Below are positions 32,934 to 41,109 of a DNA stretch of 48,065 nt, in pieces. Source of the stretch: Alcaligenaceae bacterium (GTDB lineage Bacteria; Pseudomonadota; Gammaproteobacteria; Burkholderiales; Burkholderiaceae_B); the NCBI GenBank assembly GCA_013416405.1, contig JACCET010000014.1, positions 1 through 48,065 of the forward strand. Reading direction: 5' to 3'. The first letter of the stretch is position 1, and each line of letters opens with the position of its first letter. A program made the translations under genes and the position numbers. The notes under the pieces were generated by a model. The model did no database searches. It saw only the letters and a list, made by a program, of their open reading frames with translations, and was not told the origin of the DNA.

Positions 32934-34774
32934 GTAATCTTTCGGTCAAAGCCTTAACGGCGTTGCGCCTGGGGCTGCCTAATCTCGCCCGCGCGATGGG
33001 CTATAAGGTGGGTGTTCGCACGGGAATCAACCCGGTGCGAAGCCTAGCTGCGGTGACTCCCGTAGGGCCATTCTTCAGCGCTTTGCAACCAGAGGCTGGA
33101 AATACACTGTTGCCTAGAGCTGGCTGGTACGCAAGCGCACAGGCTTTTGGCATCGATCTGGCAGTAATAAATGACGCCCCTCCAAATTGGCTGGCTGGGT
33201 GCCTAAGTGGCCAAACTGTCCCTGCGGCTGGTCGAGAATGGTGGCGGATTCCTGATTTTGCTCCCATGGTGGGTGATATCAAGACTGTGTGGGAAGCATC
33301 GCGCTTTGATTGGGTGTTGGCCTGCGTTCAGCACCATCTTGTTGGAAATGCCAATGCTCGTCAACGCCTTGAGTCCTGGCTGTCAGATTGGTTGGTTCAT
33401 AACCCGCCCTATAATGGCCCTAATTGGAAGTGCGGGCAAGAGGCCTCCATTCGTGTCATGCACTTGGCGATGGCATCGCACATGTTGGGTGAGATCAGGC
33501 AGTCTCTGCCAGGTTTGCAGGAACTGATCCGAGCTCACTTGTTGCGTATCGCTCCGACCATACAGTACGCCATGGCCCAAGATAATAATCATGGCACATC
33601 TGAAGCCGCGGCTCTATTCATAGGTGGCAGTTGGTTGACCGTGCAAGGTGACCAGCAAGCTGCTAAGTGGGCGAAGATGGGTAGAAAGTGGCTGGAAAAC
33701 CGGGCAGCACGGTTGATAGAAGCTGATGGTAGCTTCAGCCAATATTCCTTGAATTACCATCGAGTCATGCTGGATACTTTAGGCATGGCAGAGCTTTGGC
33801 GGAGCCAGCTTGAGCTGCCAGCCTTTAGCTCCCGCTTTTATCACCGGGCTAAAGCTGCCACAGATTGGTTAAGGGCCATGGTCCAGGCAGAATCAGGTGA
33901 CGGCCCGAACTTGGGCGCCAATGATGGAGCGCGCTTATTGCCATTGACAGATTCCGATTACAGAGATTACCGGCCTTCCGTTCAGTTGGCTTCGGTATTA
34001 TTTTTACAGGCCCGAGCTTACGGCGCGGACGGTAGTTGGAACCTGCCGCTGGCGTGGCTGAGCATCGATCTACCCACTAAAGTGCTTCCCCCGGTAGCTA
34101 GCGCCCAGTTTGACCAGGGTGGTTATGTTGTCATACGCAAGGGGCCGGCAATGGCCATGCTGCGTTACCCGCGCTTCCGTTTTCGGCCCAGCCAGGCAGA
34201 TGCCTTGCATCTTGATTTCTGGTTGGCAGGAGAAAACTGGCTACGTGATGCAGGCACGTTCAGCTACAACACCGAGCCACAGTGGCTGAAGTACTTTCCC
34301 GGCACGGCCGCGCACAACACAGTTCAATTTGATGACCGTGATCAAATGCCACGACTTAGCCGCTTCTTGTTCGGTGATTGGTTGAAAACCAGTACTCTGG
34401 AGCCATTGAACATCTCGAATGAAGAGCAAAGCTGTGCGGCGGGCTACCGCGACAGGCAGGGCTGCAGCCATATACGCAAGGTGGTAATGAGCGAAAACTC
34501 GTTGGTGGTTACTGACAACGTAAGCGCGTTTCGGCAGCGGGCTGTTCTGCGTTGGAGGCTTAAGCCTGGTGAATGGCTTATAGACCGCGCCGCTCAAACG
34601 CTGACGCTTGATGGTTTTACGTTTACGGTTGCTGCCAACATGCCTGTTATTCGATTCGAGCTTGTAGAAGGTTGGGAATCGCGTTATTACCTGCAGAAGA
34701 CTCCGTTGCCTGTTCTGGAAATCGAGATTGGCCAGGCGGCAGAATTGGTCAGTACGTTTAAGTGGGTAGCTTAG
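32930..34774 (+). CDS. Heparinase II/III-family protein
   Basis: A 614-aa protein with the two-part architecture of heparinase II/III-like lyases: an alpha/alpha-toroid N-terminal half (QDNNHGTSEAAALFIGG at about 218-234 carries the Asn/His region) and a beta-sandwich C-terminal half (HLDFWLAGENWLRDAGTF, about 424-441). There is no obvious signal peptide, unlike secreted degradative lyases. Within a biosynthetic operon it may act as a lyase or a uronate epimerase-like enzyme on the polymer or lipid-linked unit; this is inference. It pairs with the bi-domain oxidoreductase. Confidence 0.85.
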   Translation: MSNLSVKALTALRLGLPNLARAMGYKVGVRTGINPVRSLAAVTPVGPFFSALQPEAGNTLLPRAGWYASAQAFGIDLAVINDAPPNWLAGCLSGQTVPAAGREWWRIPDFAPMVGDIKTVWEASRFDWVLACVQHHLVGNANARQRLESWLSDWLVHNPPYNGPNWKCGQEASIRVMHLAMASHMLGEIRQSLPGLQELIRAHLLRIAPTIQYAMAQDNNHGTSEAAALFIGGSWLTVQGDQQAAKWAKMGRKWLENRAARLIEADGSFSQYSLNYHRVMLDTLGMAELWRSQLELPAFSSRFYHRAKAATDWLRAMVQAESGDGPNLGANDGARLLPLTDSDYRDYRPSVQLASVLFLQARAYGADGSWNLPLAWLSIDLPTKVLPPVASAQFDQGGYVVIRKGPAMAMLRYPRFRFRPSQADALHLDFWLAGENWLRDAGTFSYNTEPQWLKYFPGTAAHNTVQFDDRDQMPRLSRFLFGDWLKTSTLEPLNISNEEQSCAAGYRDRQGCSHIRKVVMSENSLVVTDNVSAFRQRAVLRWRLKPGEWLIDRAAQTLTLDGFTFTVAANMPVIRFELVEGWESRYYLQKTPLPVLEIEIGQAAELVSTFKWVA

Positions 34775-36015
34775 TGAAAGTCCTTTATTTCCACCAGCAC
34801 TTCGTAACGCCCAAAGGGGCGGGTGCCATCCGTTCTTATGCCATGGCGCGTAAATTAATTGAGCGTGGCCACAGCGTAACCATGGTGTGTGGCAGCGCCC
34901 AGGGCAGCACGACGGGTCTGAACGGCGAATTTATTAATGGACAACGCCGTGGCTTGGTTGACGGTATTGATGTCATCGAGCTGAATCTTGAATATTCAAA
35001 TCAGGACGGCTTCGCCAAGCGCATTAAAGTCTTTCTAGGCTTTGCTCTGCGCAGCGTGAAAATCGCCTTTACCGAAAAATATGATCTGGTTTTTGCGACG
35101 ACCACGCCGTTGACGGCGGGCATACCCGGCATTCTGGCTCGATGGCTGCGCGGTAAACCCTTTGTGTTTGAAGTCCGCGACCTGTGGCCCGAGCTGCCCA
35201 AGGCTATGGGGGTGATCAAGAATCCACTGATTCTTGGTGCCATGGGTGTATTGGAATGGGCCAGCTATCGTTCGGCCCACCGGCTTATTGGCTTGTCACC
35301 CGGCATCGTCAAAGGAATACAGAAGCGTGGTGTATCTGCCGAACGTATTGCCATGATTCCCAATGGTTGTGACCTGGATATTTTTGCAACACAGGCTGAG
35401 CCATGGCGGCCGGAAGGCATTGCCGATACGGATTTGATGGCTATTTTTGCTGGCACGCACGGAATGGCTAACGGACTGGATGCGGTGCTTGACGCAGCGG
35501 CCGAATTAAAACGGCGGGGCCGTAATGACATTAAGTTGCTATTGATCGGTAATGGCAAGTTGAAGCCCAGGTTGCAGAAAAGGGTGGCACACGAAGGTTT
35601 GGACAACATGGTATTTCATGACCCAGTTAACAAAACTCGCTTGGCAGGCTTGATGCAATCTACAGATATCGGCATGCAGATACTGGCTAACGTACCGGCT
35701 TTTTACTACGGCACTTCACCGAACAAGTTTTTTGATTACATTGCTGCGGGTTTGCCTGTGCTGAACAACTATCCAGGTTGGCTTGCCGGGATGATTGCAA
35801 GCGAAGACTGTGGTTATGCTGTGCCTCCCGCCGACTCTGTGGCCTTTGCCGATGCGCTGGAGCAGGCGGCTAGTCAGCGTGATCAGTTGAAAGTGCAAGG
35901 CGCAAATAGTCGCCGCTTGGCAGAGCGTGAGTTTGACCGGGCCATCTTGTCGGATAGATGGGTTGATTGGGTGGAACAGGCTTCTGGCCAGTTCACCCGC
36001 AAGCTTGATTCATAG
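34774..36015 (+). CDS. Glycosyltransferase family 4 (WbuB-like)
   Basis: A 413-aa GT-B glycosyltransferase. The N-terminus (VKVLYFHQHFVTPKGAGAIR) and the C-terminal donor-site block (SPNKFFDYIAAGLPVLNNY) are typical of WbuB-type GT4 enzymes that add the second sugar of a repeat unit. The GTG at 34774 overlaps the previous stop (TAGTG) and gives the family N-terminus; a GTG four codons upstream is the alternative. It is the only clear Leloir glycosyltransferase in the locus. Confidence 0.9.
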   Translation: MKVLYFHQHFVTPKGAGAIRSYAMARKLIERGHSVTMVCGSAQGSTTGLNGEFINGQRRGLVDGIDVIELNLEYSNQDGFAKRIKVFLGFALRSVKIAFTEKYDLVFATTTPLTAGIPGILARWLRGKPFVFEVRDLWPELPKAMGVIKNPLILGAMGVLEWASYRSAHRLIGLSPGIVKGIQKRGVSAERIAMIPNGCDLDIFATQAEPWRPEGIADTDLMAIFAGTHGMANGLDAVLDAAAELKRRGRNDIKLLLIGNGKLKPRLQKRVAHEGLDNMVFHDPVNKTRLAGLMQSTDIGMQILANVPAFYYGTSPNKFFDYIAAGLPVLNNYPGWLAGMIASEDCGYAVPPADSVAFADALEQAASQRDQLKVQGANSRRLAEREFDRAILSDRWVDWVEQASGQFTRKLDS

Positions 36016-36035
36016 CCCTACACAAGGTTGTTTGT

Positions 36036-36635
36036 ATGCTGAAACGATTACTTGATATTGTGGCTTCTGCTGTGGCCTTGCTTTGCTTGTCTCCCGTCAT
36101 TGCTCTGCTTACCTGGCAGATTCGCCGCAAGATGGGTTCTCCGGTATTGTTCCGCCAAGTGCGACCGGGGCTGGCTGGCAAGCCCTTTGAAATGGTGAAG
36201 TTTCGCACCATGAAAGACGCCGTGGATGCGCAAGGTAATACTTTGCCTGATTCTGAGCGTCTCACACCCTTCGGTCAGTTTTTGCGTTCCTCCAGTCTGG
36301 ATGAACTGCCTGAGTTATGGAATGTGCTGAAGGGCGACATGAGTCTGGTAGGCCCCAGGCCATTGTTGATGGAATATCTGCCGCTATATACACCAGAGCA
36401 AGCACGGCGCCATGAGGTGCGGCCTGGTGTGACTGGCTGGGCGCAAATCAACGGCCGCAATACCTTGGCGTGGGAAGATAAGTTCGAACTGGACGTGTGG
36501 TATGTGGAAAATCAGTCCTTGTGGCTGGATTTGAAAATACTTTTTCTAACGGTCAAGAAAGTCCTTATACGGGACGGCATTAGTGCCGATGGCGAAGCAA
36601 CTATGCCTAAATTTACAGGATCGAAATCACAATGA
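36036..36635 (+). CDS. Phosphoglycosyl transferase (PglC-like initiating enzyme)
   Basis: A 199-aa monotopic phosphoglycosyl transferase of the PglC/WecP-size class. It has one N-terminal re-entrant hydrophobic helix (about 5-25), the conserved KFRTM, the catalytic Asp-Glu pair in SSLDELPELWNVLKGDMS and the GPRPLL block. It transfers a sugar phosphate from a UDP-sugar to undecaprenyl phosphate, starting each repeat unit at the inner membrane. The small size and the adjoining PglD-like acetyltransferase favour a diacetylated bacillosamine-type donor. Stop and next start overlap. Confidence 0.9.
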   Translation: MLKRLLDIVASAVALLCLSPVIALLTWQIRRKMGSPVLFRQVRPGLAGKPFEMVKFRTMKDAVDAQGNTLPDSERLTPFGQFLRSSSLDELPELWNVLKGDMSLVGPRPLLMEYLPLYTPEQARRHEVRPGVTGWAQINGRNTLAWEDKFELDVWYVENQSLWLDLKILFLTVKKVLIRDGISADGEATMPKFTGSKSQ

Positions 36636-37273
36636 CTGAATTGAACAACCTGGCCATATTGGGCGCTGGTGGGCATGGCCGCGTGGTGGCCGATGCGGCG
36701 CTAAGCATGGGCTGGCAACGCATTGAATTCTATGATGACGCCTGGCCTAACTTGTTACAGTGTTTGTCGTTTCCTGTGGTGGGAACCGTGAAGGACTTTG
36801 TTAAAACTTCCCCCAAGAATCATGACGGGGTTATTGTAGCAATAGGCAATAACGCACTGCGGGCCGATATGTTGCGTGACTTACGAAATAGACAATTTCC
36901 GTTAACAACGGTAATACACGCTAGGGCGACCCTTAGTTACCATGCCCGGGTTGATATCGCTTCGGTAGTATTTGCTGGCGCGGTGGTTAATCCTGGTGCT
37001 GTGGTTGGCATGGGGGCTATTTTAAATACGGCTTGCAGCGTCGACCACGATTGTCGGCTGGGCGTTGGTGTGCATATCAGCCCCGGTGCACATTTGGGTG
37101 GTGGCGTATCGATTGGTGATTTATCGTGGGTGGGTTTGGGTGCAAGTGTGCGCCACCAAATCTGCATAGGCCAAGGTGTAATGGTAGGCGCCGGTGCTGT
37201 GGTGGTGGCCGATGTTCCAGATGGCGCAACGGTGGTGGGCAATCCGGCTCGTCGCGCTGTTAACATTTCCTAA
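36632..37273 (+). CDS. PglD/NeuD-family sugar N-acetyltransferase
   Basis: A 213-aa protein with an N-terminal Rossmann-like region (ILGAGGHGRVVADAA) and a C-terminal left-handed beta-helix. The catalytic-base histidine lies in SVDHDCRLG. PglD acetylates the 4-amino group of UDP-4-amino sugars with acetyl-CoA, the last step to UDP-di-N-acetylbacillosamine. Its linkage to the PglC-like gene, and the presence downstream of matching aminotransferase and dehydratase genes, support this role. NeuD-like O-acetylation is the alternative. Confidence 0.87.
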   Translation: MTELNNLAILGAGGHGRVVADAALSMGWQRIEFYDDAWPNLLQCLSFPVVGTVKDFVKTSPKNHDGVIVAIGNNALRADMLRDLRNRQFPLTTVIHARATLSYHARVDIASVVFAGAVVNPGAVVGMGAILNTACSVDHDCRLGVGVHISPGAHLGGGVSIGDLSWVGLGASVRHQICIGQGVMVGAGAVVVADVPDGATVVGNPARRAVNIS

Positions 37274-37379
37274 TATTTGTTGACATCATCATGCCATTAT
37301 TACGTGGTGTAATTGGTAAAGTAATAGGTGGGTGTTCAATACTTTGCACAATTAATATTTAACAAAGCTTGGGGATGTT

Positions 37380-37640
37380 ATGACAACATTTATCACTAAA
37401 TCCATTGGGGCGACTGCGCTCGCCCTGTTTTCCCTGGCAGCCGCCGCGCAGCAGGGTGTGACTCCTGCCCCCGCCTCTGCGCCGGCACCAGCCGGTGCTG
37501 CAGCTTCCGGGGTCAGTGTTGCCGGTGCAACGGTGCCTGCCGTAGCCATTGCGGGCGGCGTCATCGCTGTCGCCGCGGTTGCGGCTGCCGTGGCTCAATC
37601 CACAGATAGTGGGGGCGCTTCCTCCCACAGCCATCACTAA
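37380..37640 (+). CDS. Small YjbE/GfcA-like exported protein
   Basis: An 86-aa protein with a signal peptide (cleavage expected after AAAAQ, about residue 23), a Pro/Ala-rich segment, a hydrophobic Val/Ala/Gly stretch (about 43-70) and a Ser/His tail. This low-complexity organisation, directly before a YjbH-like gene, matches YjbE/GfcA proteins of exopolysaccharide operons, whose function is unknown. GGGGA five bases before the ATG is a good ribosome site. The 106 bases upstream are AT-rich and may hold a promoter, but no clear -35/-10 pair is seen. Confidence 0.7.
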   Translation: MTTFITKSIGATALALFSLAAAAQQGVTPAPASAPAPAGAAASGVSVAGATVPAVAIAGGVIAVAAVAAAVAQSTDSGGASSHSHH

Positions 37641-37652
37641 TCATCAGTACAC

Positions 37653-37681
37653 GAAACCGGCCTAAGTCATAAGCCGGTTTC
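37653..37681 (+). terminator. Hairpin between the yjbE-like and yjbH-like genes
   Basis: GAAACCGGC (37653-37661) pairs perfectly with GCCGGTTTC (37673-37681) across an 11-nt loop. The following T-run is weak (TTTCCTAT), so it probably acts as a partial terminator or attenuator that favours expression of the first small gene. Confidence 0.45.
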
Positions 37682-37699
37682 CTATATAAGGCGTTGTAA

Positions 37700-39904
37700 A
37701 TGGGTTCAAAGGTGCGCGGCGCGGCTGCGCCGCGCATGTTGCGGCGTGCCTGCTTGTTCAAGGCATGGATGGTGCTTGTGATGGGTTCGGTATGGTTGCC
37801 CGCCTGGGCCCAACCCAGCAGCATGGGGCTGACTGGGCTTATGCATATGCCCAGTGCCCGCATGGAAGCCGACGGCACCCTGATCACCGGCTACAGCTAC
37901 GCCCGGCCCTATAGCGCGCCTTATGTGTCGGTGCAGGCCCTGCCCTTTTTGCAAGTGGCCGGCCGTTTTACCCGTATTCACGGCTACGATCTTAGCGACA
38001 GGCCAGGCTGGGAAGGTTACGGCGACAATAAGGATAAAGCCGCGTCCTTCAAGTTGCGCCTGCTGCCGGAGAACGCCTTCGGTACCACCTGGTTGCCTGA
38101 AGTTGCTATAGGCGCCGACGACTTCACCGGCACCCGCTTGTTCAGCAGTGAATTCATCGCCGCCAACAAGCGCTTTGATTTTGATTGGGGCTATGTGGAT
38201 GGCACCGTGGGCTATGGGCGCAAGCGCATAGATGGCCTATTCGGTGGTGCGCGGCTGGGCTTGAAGGCCTTGCCTTCGTGGTCCCTGGTGGCCGAATACG
38301 ACCGTACTGATTACAACTATGGCCAAAATTACGCCGAAACGGGCGAGCCCGCCCGCAGCACGGGTGCCTGGGGTGGGGCGCTAGAATATCGCTACGGCCC
38401 TTTGGCTTTCCAGGTTGGCCGCATGCATGGGCAGAATGTGTATAACGTATCGCTCAGCCTGCCGTTGCAAAAACGAGAATTCGTTCCCAAAGTTGACGAG
38501 GTCGGCCCCCTGCCAGGAGGCGCTTGGGCCAGTACCGCGCCACGCCCCACGGCGGCCCAGTGGCAGGAACGTGAATATTGGCGCTTGGGCCTGTTGCAGG
38601 CCTTGCACGCCGAGGGCCTGCGTAATGTGCAGATGGCCTGGCGCGACGGTACCATGGCATTATCGTTTTCCAGTGCGCGCTATCGCTATGCCTCGCGCGG
38701 GATAGGCCGCGCCGCGCTGTTGGCCCTGCAGTATGCGCCGGTTGAAACGGAACGCATGGAACTGACCTGGGAAACCCAGGGCATGGCGGGCATGACCTGG
38801 GAATTCTATGACGTGTCTGTACTGCAGCGTTATTTTGCCGGCACCGCCTCGCGTGCGCAGCTGGCCCATGCGGTAACCATACGCTATGCCGACCCTGAAG
38901 GCCGCAGCCCGGCCGCCCGTGCCAATGACATAGACGAAACCCTGGAAGACCTTGCCCGACAAAACAGCGGGGGTGGGTTTTTTGGGCGCAATGTGCTGGC
39001 GCTGTCGGGCAGCACCATGGGGCAGTCCAGTTTTTCGCTCAACCCTTATCTAAGCACCTACTTGAATGATCCCAGCGGTGCCTTCAAATATGACGTGGGC
39101 CTGCGCCTGGGCGCCGAGCTGAACTTGAGCGGCGGCTGGTGGCTCAAGGGCAGCGTCATGGGCAGCATCAAGGAAAACATCAGTGAAGTGACCAGTCCGT
39201 CGAACTCGCTGTTGCCGCATGTGCGTTCCGACTTGACTGAGTATCGCAAGGCTGCGCGGGTCAAGCTGAACGACCTGACGCTGAACCGCTATTGGCAGCC
39301 GGCCACGCGCACCTATGTGCGGGCGTCTGCCGGCCTGTACGAGGAAATGTACGGTGGCGCCGGTGCACAAATTTTGTATTTAGGTGCGGGCGGGCGCTTC
39401 GCCTGGGATATGGCGGTGGATGTACTGCGCCAGCGCGACTATAAAGGCACCGGCTTTCTGGATTACAGCACGGTGACCGCCATTGGTTCCATGCATTACC
39501 GTGTGCCCTATTTTGAAGGCGTAACCGCCACCGTGCGGGCAGGGCGCTTTTTGGCTAAAGACGAAGGCGTGCGTTTTGAGCTTAGCCGCAAATTCCGTTC
39601 TGGCGTTGAGCTGGGCTTGTGGTACACCCGCACCAACGGCAACGACATTACTTCACCCGGTTCGCCCAGCAGCCCTTATTACGACAAGGGCGTGTTCATG
39701 CGAATTCCCTTGTCCACCATGACCACGCGGGATTCGGCTTCGCGGGTATCCTTCGATTTGTCGCCCTGGAACCGGGACGTTGGCCAAATGGTGACCTCGC
39801 CCGGCGATTTGTACGACATCATGCGCAATAGCTGGGAAGATAATGCGCTGGAAGGCGATGGCCTGCGCTCCTTTGGCGACGTCATAGGCGAGGACTCGCC
39901 ATGA
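37700..39904 (+). CDS. YjbH/GfcD-like outer-membrane polysaccharide protein
   Basis: A 734-aa protein of the YjbH family (exopolysaccharide biosynthesis, predicted outer-membrane beta-barrel). A signal sequence ends near WLPAWAQ, followed by the family motif GLTGLMHMPSARMEADGTL, and the remainder shows alternating amphipathic strands. Such proteins are thought to form a pore for polymer export or assembly. AAGGCG eight bases before ATG 37700 supports this start, but an ATG at 37736 directly before the hydrophobic signal is also possible; a strong hairpin lies between. The stop overlaps the MORN gene (ATGA). Confidence 0.85.
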   Translation: MGSKVRGAAAPRMLRRACLFKAWMVLVMGSVWLPAWAQPSSMGLTGLMHMPSARMEADGTLITGYSYARPYSAPYVSVQALPFLQVAGRFTRIHGYDLSDRPGWEGYGDNKDKAASFKLRLLPENAFGTTWLPEVAIGADDFTGTRLFSSEFIAANKRFDFDWGYVDGTVGYGRKRIDGLFGGARLGLKALPSWSLVAEYDRTDYNYGQNYAETGEPARSTGAWGGALEYRYGPLAFQVGRMHGQNVYNVSLSLPLQKREFVPKVDEVGPLPGGAWASTAPRPTAAQWQEREYWRLGLLQALHAEGLRNVQMAWRDGTMALSFSSARYRYASRGIGRAALLALQYAPVETERMELTWETQGMAGMTWEFYDVSVLQRYFAGTASRAQLAHAVTIRYADPEGRSPAARANDIDETLEDLARQNSGGGFFGRNVLALSGSTMGQSSFSLNPYLSTYLNDPSGAFKYDVGLRLGAELNLSGGWWLKGSVMGSIKENISEVTSPSNSLLPHVRSDLTEYRKAARVKLNDLTLNRYWQPATRTYVRASAGLYEEMYGGAGAQILYLGAGGRFAWDMAVDVLRQRDYKGTGFLDYSTVTAIGSMHYRVPYFEGVTATVRAGRFLAKDEGVRFELSRKFRSGVELGLWYTRTNGNDITSPGSPSSPYYDKGVFMRIPLSTMTTRDSASRVSFDLSPWNRDVGQMVTSPGDLYDIMRNSWEDNALEGDGLRSFGDVIGEDSP

Positions 39905-40599
39905 TCAAGGCATACGCTTGCTGGGCGGTGGCTTTCGCAGCGCTGATAAGCGCCGGCCAGGCCAGTGCCGCGCCCGATTGCAAGGTGCTGGACCAGGAAT
40001 TGCAGATCTCTTATGAAGGCGCGTGTGTGGACGGCCTGGCGCAGGGCCAGGGTGTGGCGCGTGGTGCCCATGGCGCCTTCTATCAGGGCGGTTTCGATGC
40101 CGGCGCGGCGTCGGGCTACGGCGTCAAGCTGTATGCCAATGGCGATGCGTATGCGGGCGATTGGATGCAAGGCTACCGCCATGGCCAGGGGGTTTATGAA
40201 TATGGTGAAAACTCCCCTTGGCGCGGCGACAAGTATGTGGGGCAATGGGATCACGACCAGCGCCATGGCCGGGGATCCTACTTGGTCTACCCCACTGGCG
40301 AGGCCTTTACGGCCGAGTGGAACCAGGGCCAAACCGATGAGCTGGCATCGCCCACCATGGTCAGGCGCAAGCGCACCTTCGAAGCGCTGGCGCCGGTGTT
40401 GGGGCAGGTAGGCGCCGAGCTGTGCTCCACCTTGACTGACGGTGCTTCGCCCCAGAATCTGGCCAGGGGCCGCGTGGTGGCGGTGCAAGACGAACGCATA
40501 CAGGTGCTGGTGGAAACGCCTGAAGTCTTGCAGCGCAGCGCGCTGACCGTCAATCCGCGCTGGGACGTGATGACCGAATGGATGGTGTGCGCGCCATGA
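39901..40599 (+). CDS. Exported MORN-repeat protein
   Basis: A 232-aa protein with an N-terminal signal peptide (cleavage near GQASAA, about residue 23) and about four MORN repeats (YxGxxxxGxxxGxG patterns: YQGGFDAGAASGYG, YAGDWMQGYRHGQG, YVGQWDHDQRHGRG, FTAEWNQGQ) at about 58-150, followed by an 80-residue domain without a recognised family. It is coupled by overlap to both neighbours, yjbH-like and wzb, so it probably works in the periplasm with the export machinery. It occupies the place of the GfcB/GfcC-type genes of related operons. Confidence 0.82.
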   Translation: MIKAYACWAVAFAALISAGQASAAPDCKVLDQELQISYEGACVDGLAQGQGVARGAHGAFYQGGFDAGAASGYGVKLYANGDAYAGDWMQGYRHGQGVYEYGENSPWRGDKYVGQWDHDQRHGRGSYLVYPTGEAFTAEWNQGQTDELASPTMVRRKRTFEALAPVLGQVGAELCSTLTDGASPQNLARGRVVAVQDERIQVLVETPEVLQRSALTVNPRWDVMTEWMVCAP

Positions 40600-41090
40600 C
40601 GGACCACAATATTCACACCCCTTTGCTGATGGTGGCTTGCACCGGCAATATATGCCGCAGCCCGATGGCCGAGGCGGTGTTGCGCCACCACTTGGCGCTG
40701 CGCGGTGTGCAGGCCCAGGTGGCTTCCTGCGGGCTTGATGCGCCGGTGGGCCGCACGCCGCACAAGTTTGCGCTGCAGGTCAATCAGGCGCGTGGCGTGC
40801 CTATAGACCAGGACAAGCGCTCGGAAGCTTGCATGTCTGCGGTCTTGAAACACTCAACATTGCTGCTGGTCATGGAAAACCATCACCGCCATACGGTATT
40901 GCGGCGCCACCCTTTTGCCAGCGGTAAAACTTTTTTGCTGGGCCACTGGCAGGGGCAGGAAATTGCCGATCCCTTGCGTGAACCCTTGCCTGCCTTTGAG
41001 CAGGTCTTCGATCAAATCGACCAGGGCTGTTCGGCCTGGATCGACCATATGTTGCAGGCGGGACTGTTGCCTGCACCATCCCATTCTTGA
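40596..41090 (+). CDS. wzb: Low-molecular-weight protein-tyrosine phosphatase (Wzb)
   Basis: A 164-aa phosphatase with the P-loop VACTGNICRSPMAEAV near the N-terminus (catalytic Cys and Arg present) and the general-acid Asp in IADPLREP. It would dephosphorylate the tyrosine-rich tail of the Wzc kinase encoded two genes downstream, controlling chain length and export. The ATG at 40596 overlaps the MORN stop as ATGA; a longer frame from 40578 is less likely. Confidence 0.93.
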   Translation: MTDHNIHTPLLMVACTGNICRSPMAEAVLRHHLALRGVQAQVASCGLDAPVGRTPHKFALQVNQARGVPIDQDKRSEACMSAVLKHSTLLLVMENHHRHTVLRRHPFASGKTFLLGHWQGQEIADPLREPLPAFEQVFDQIDQGCSAWIDHMLQAGLLPAPSHS

Positions 41091-41109
41091 TGCTTGAAAA
41101 CTAAAGACT

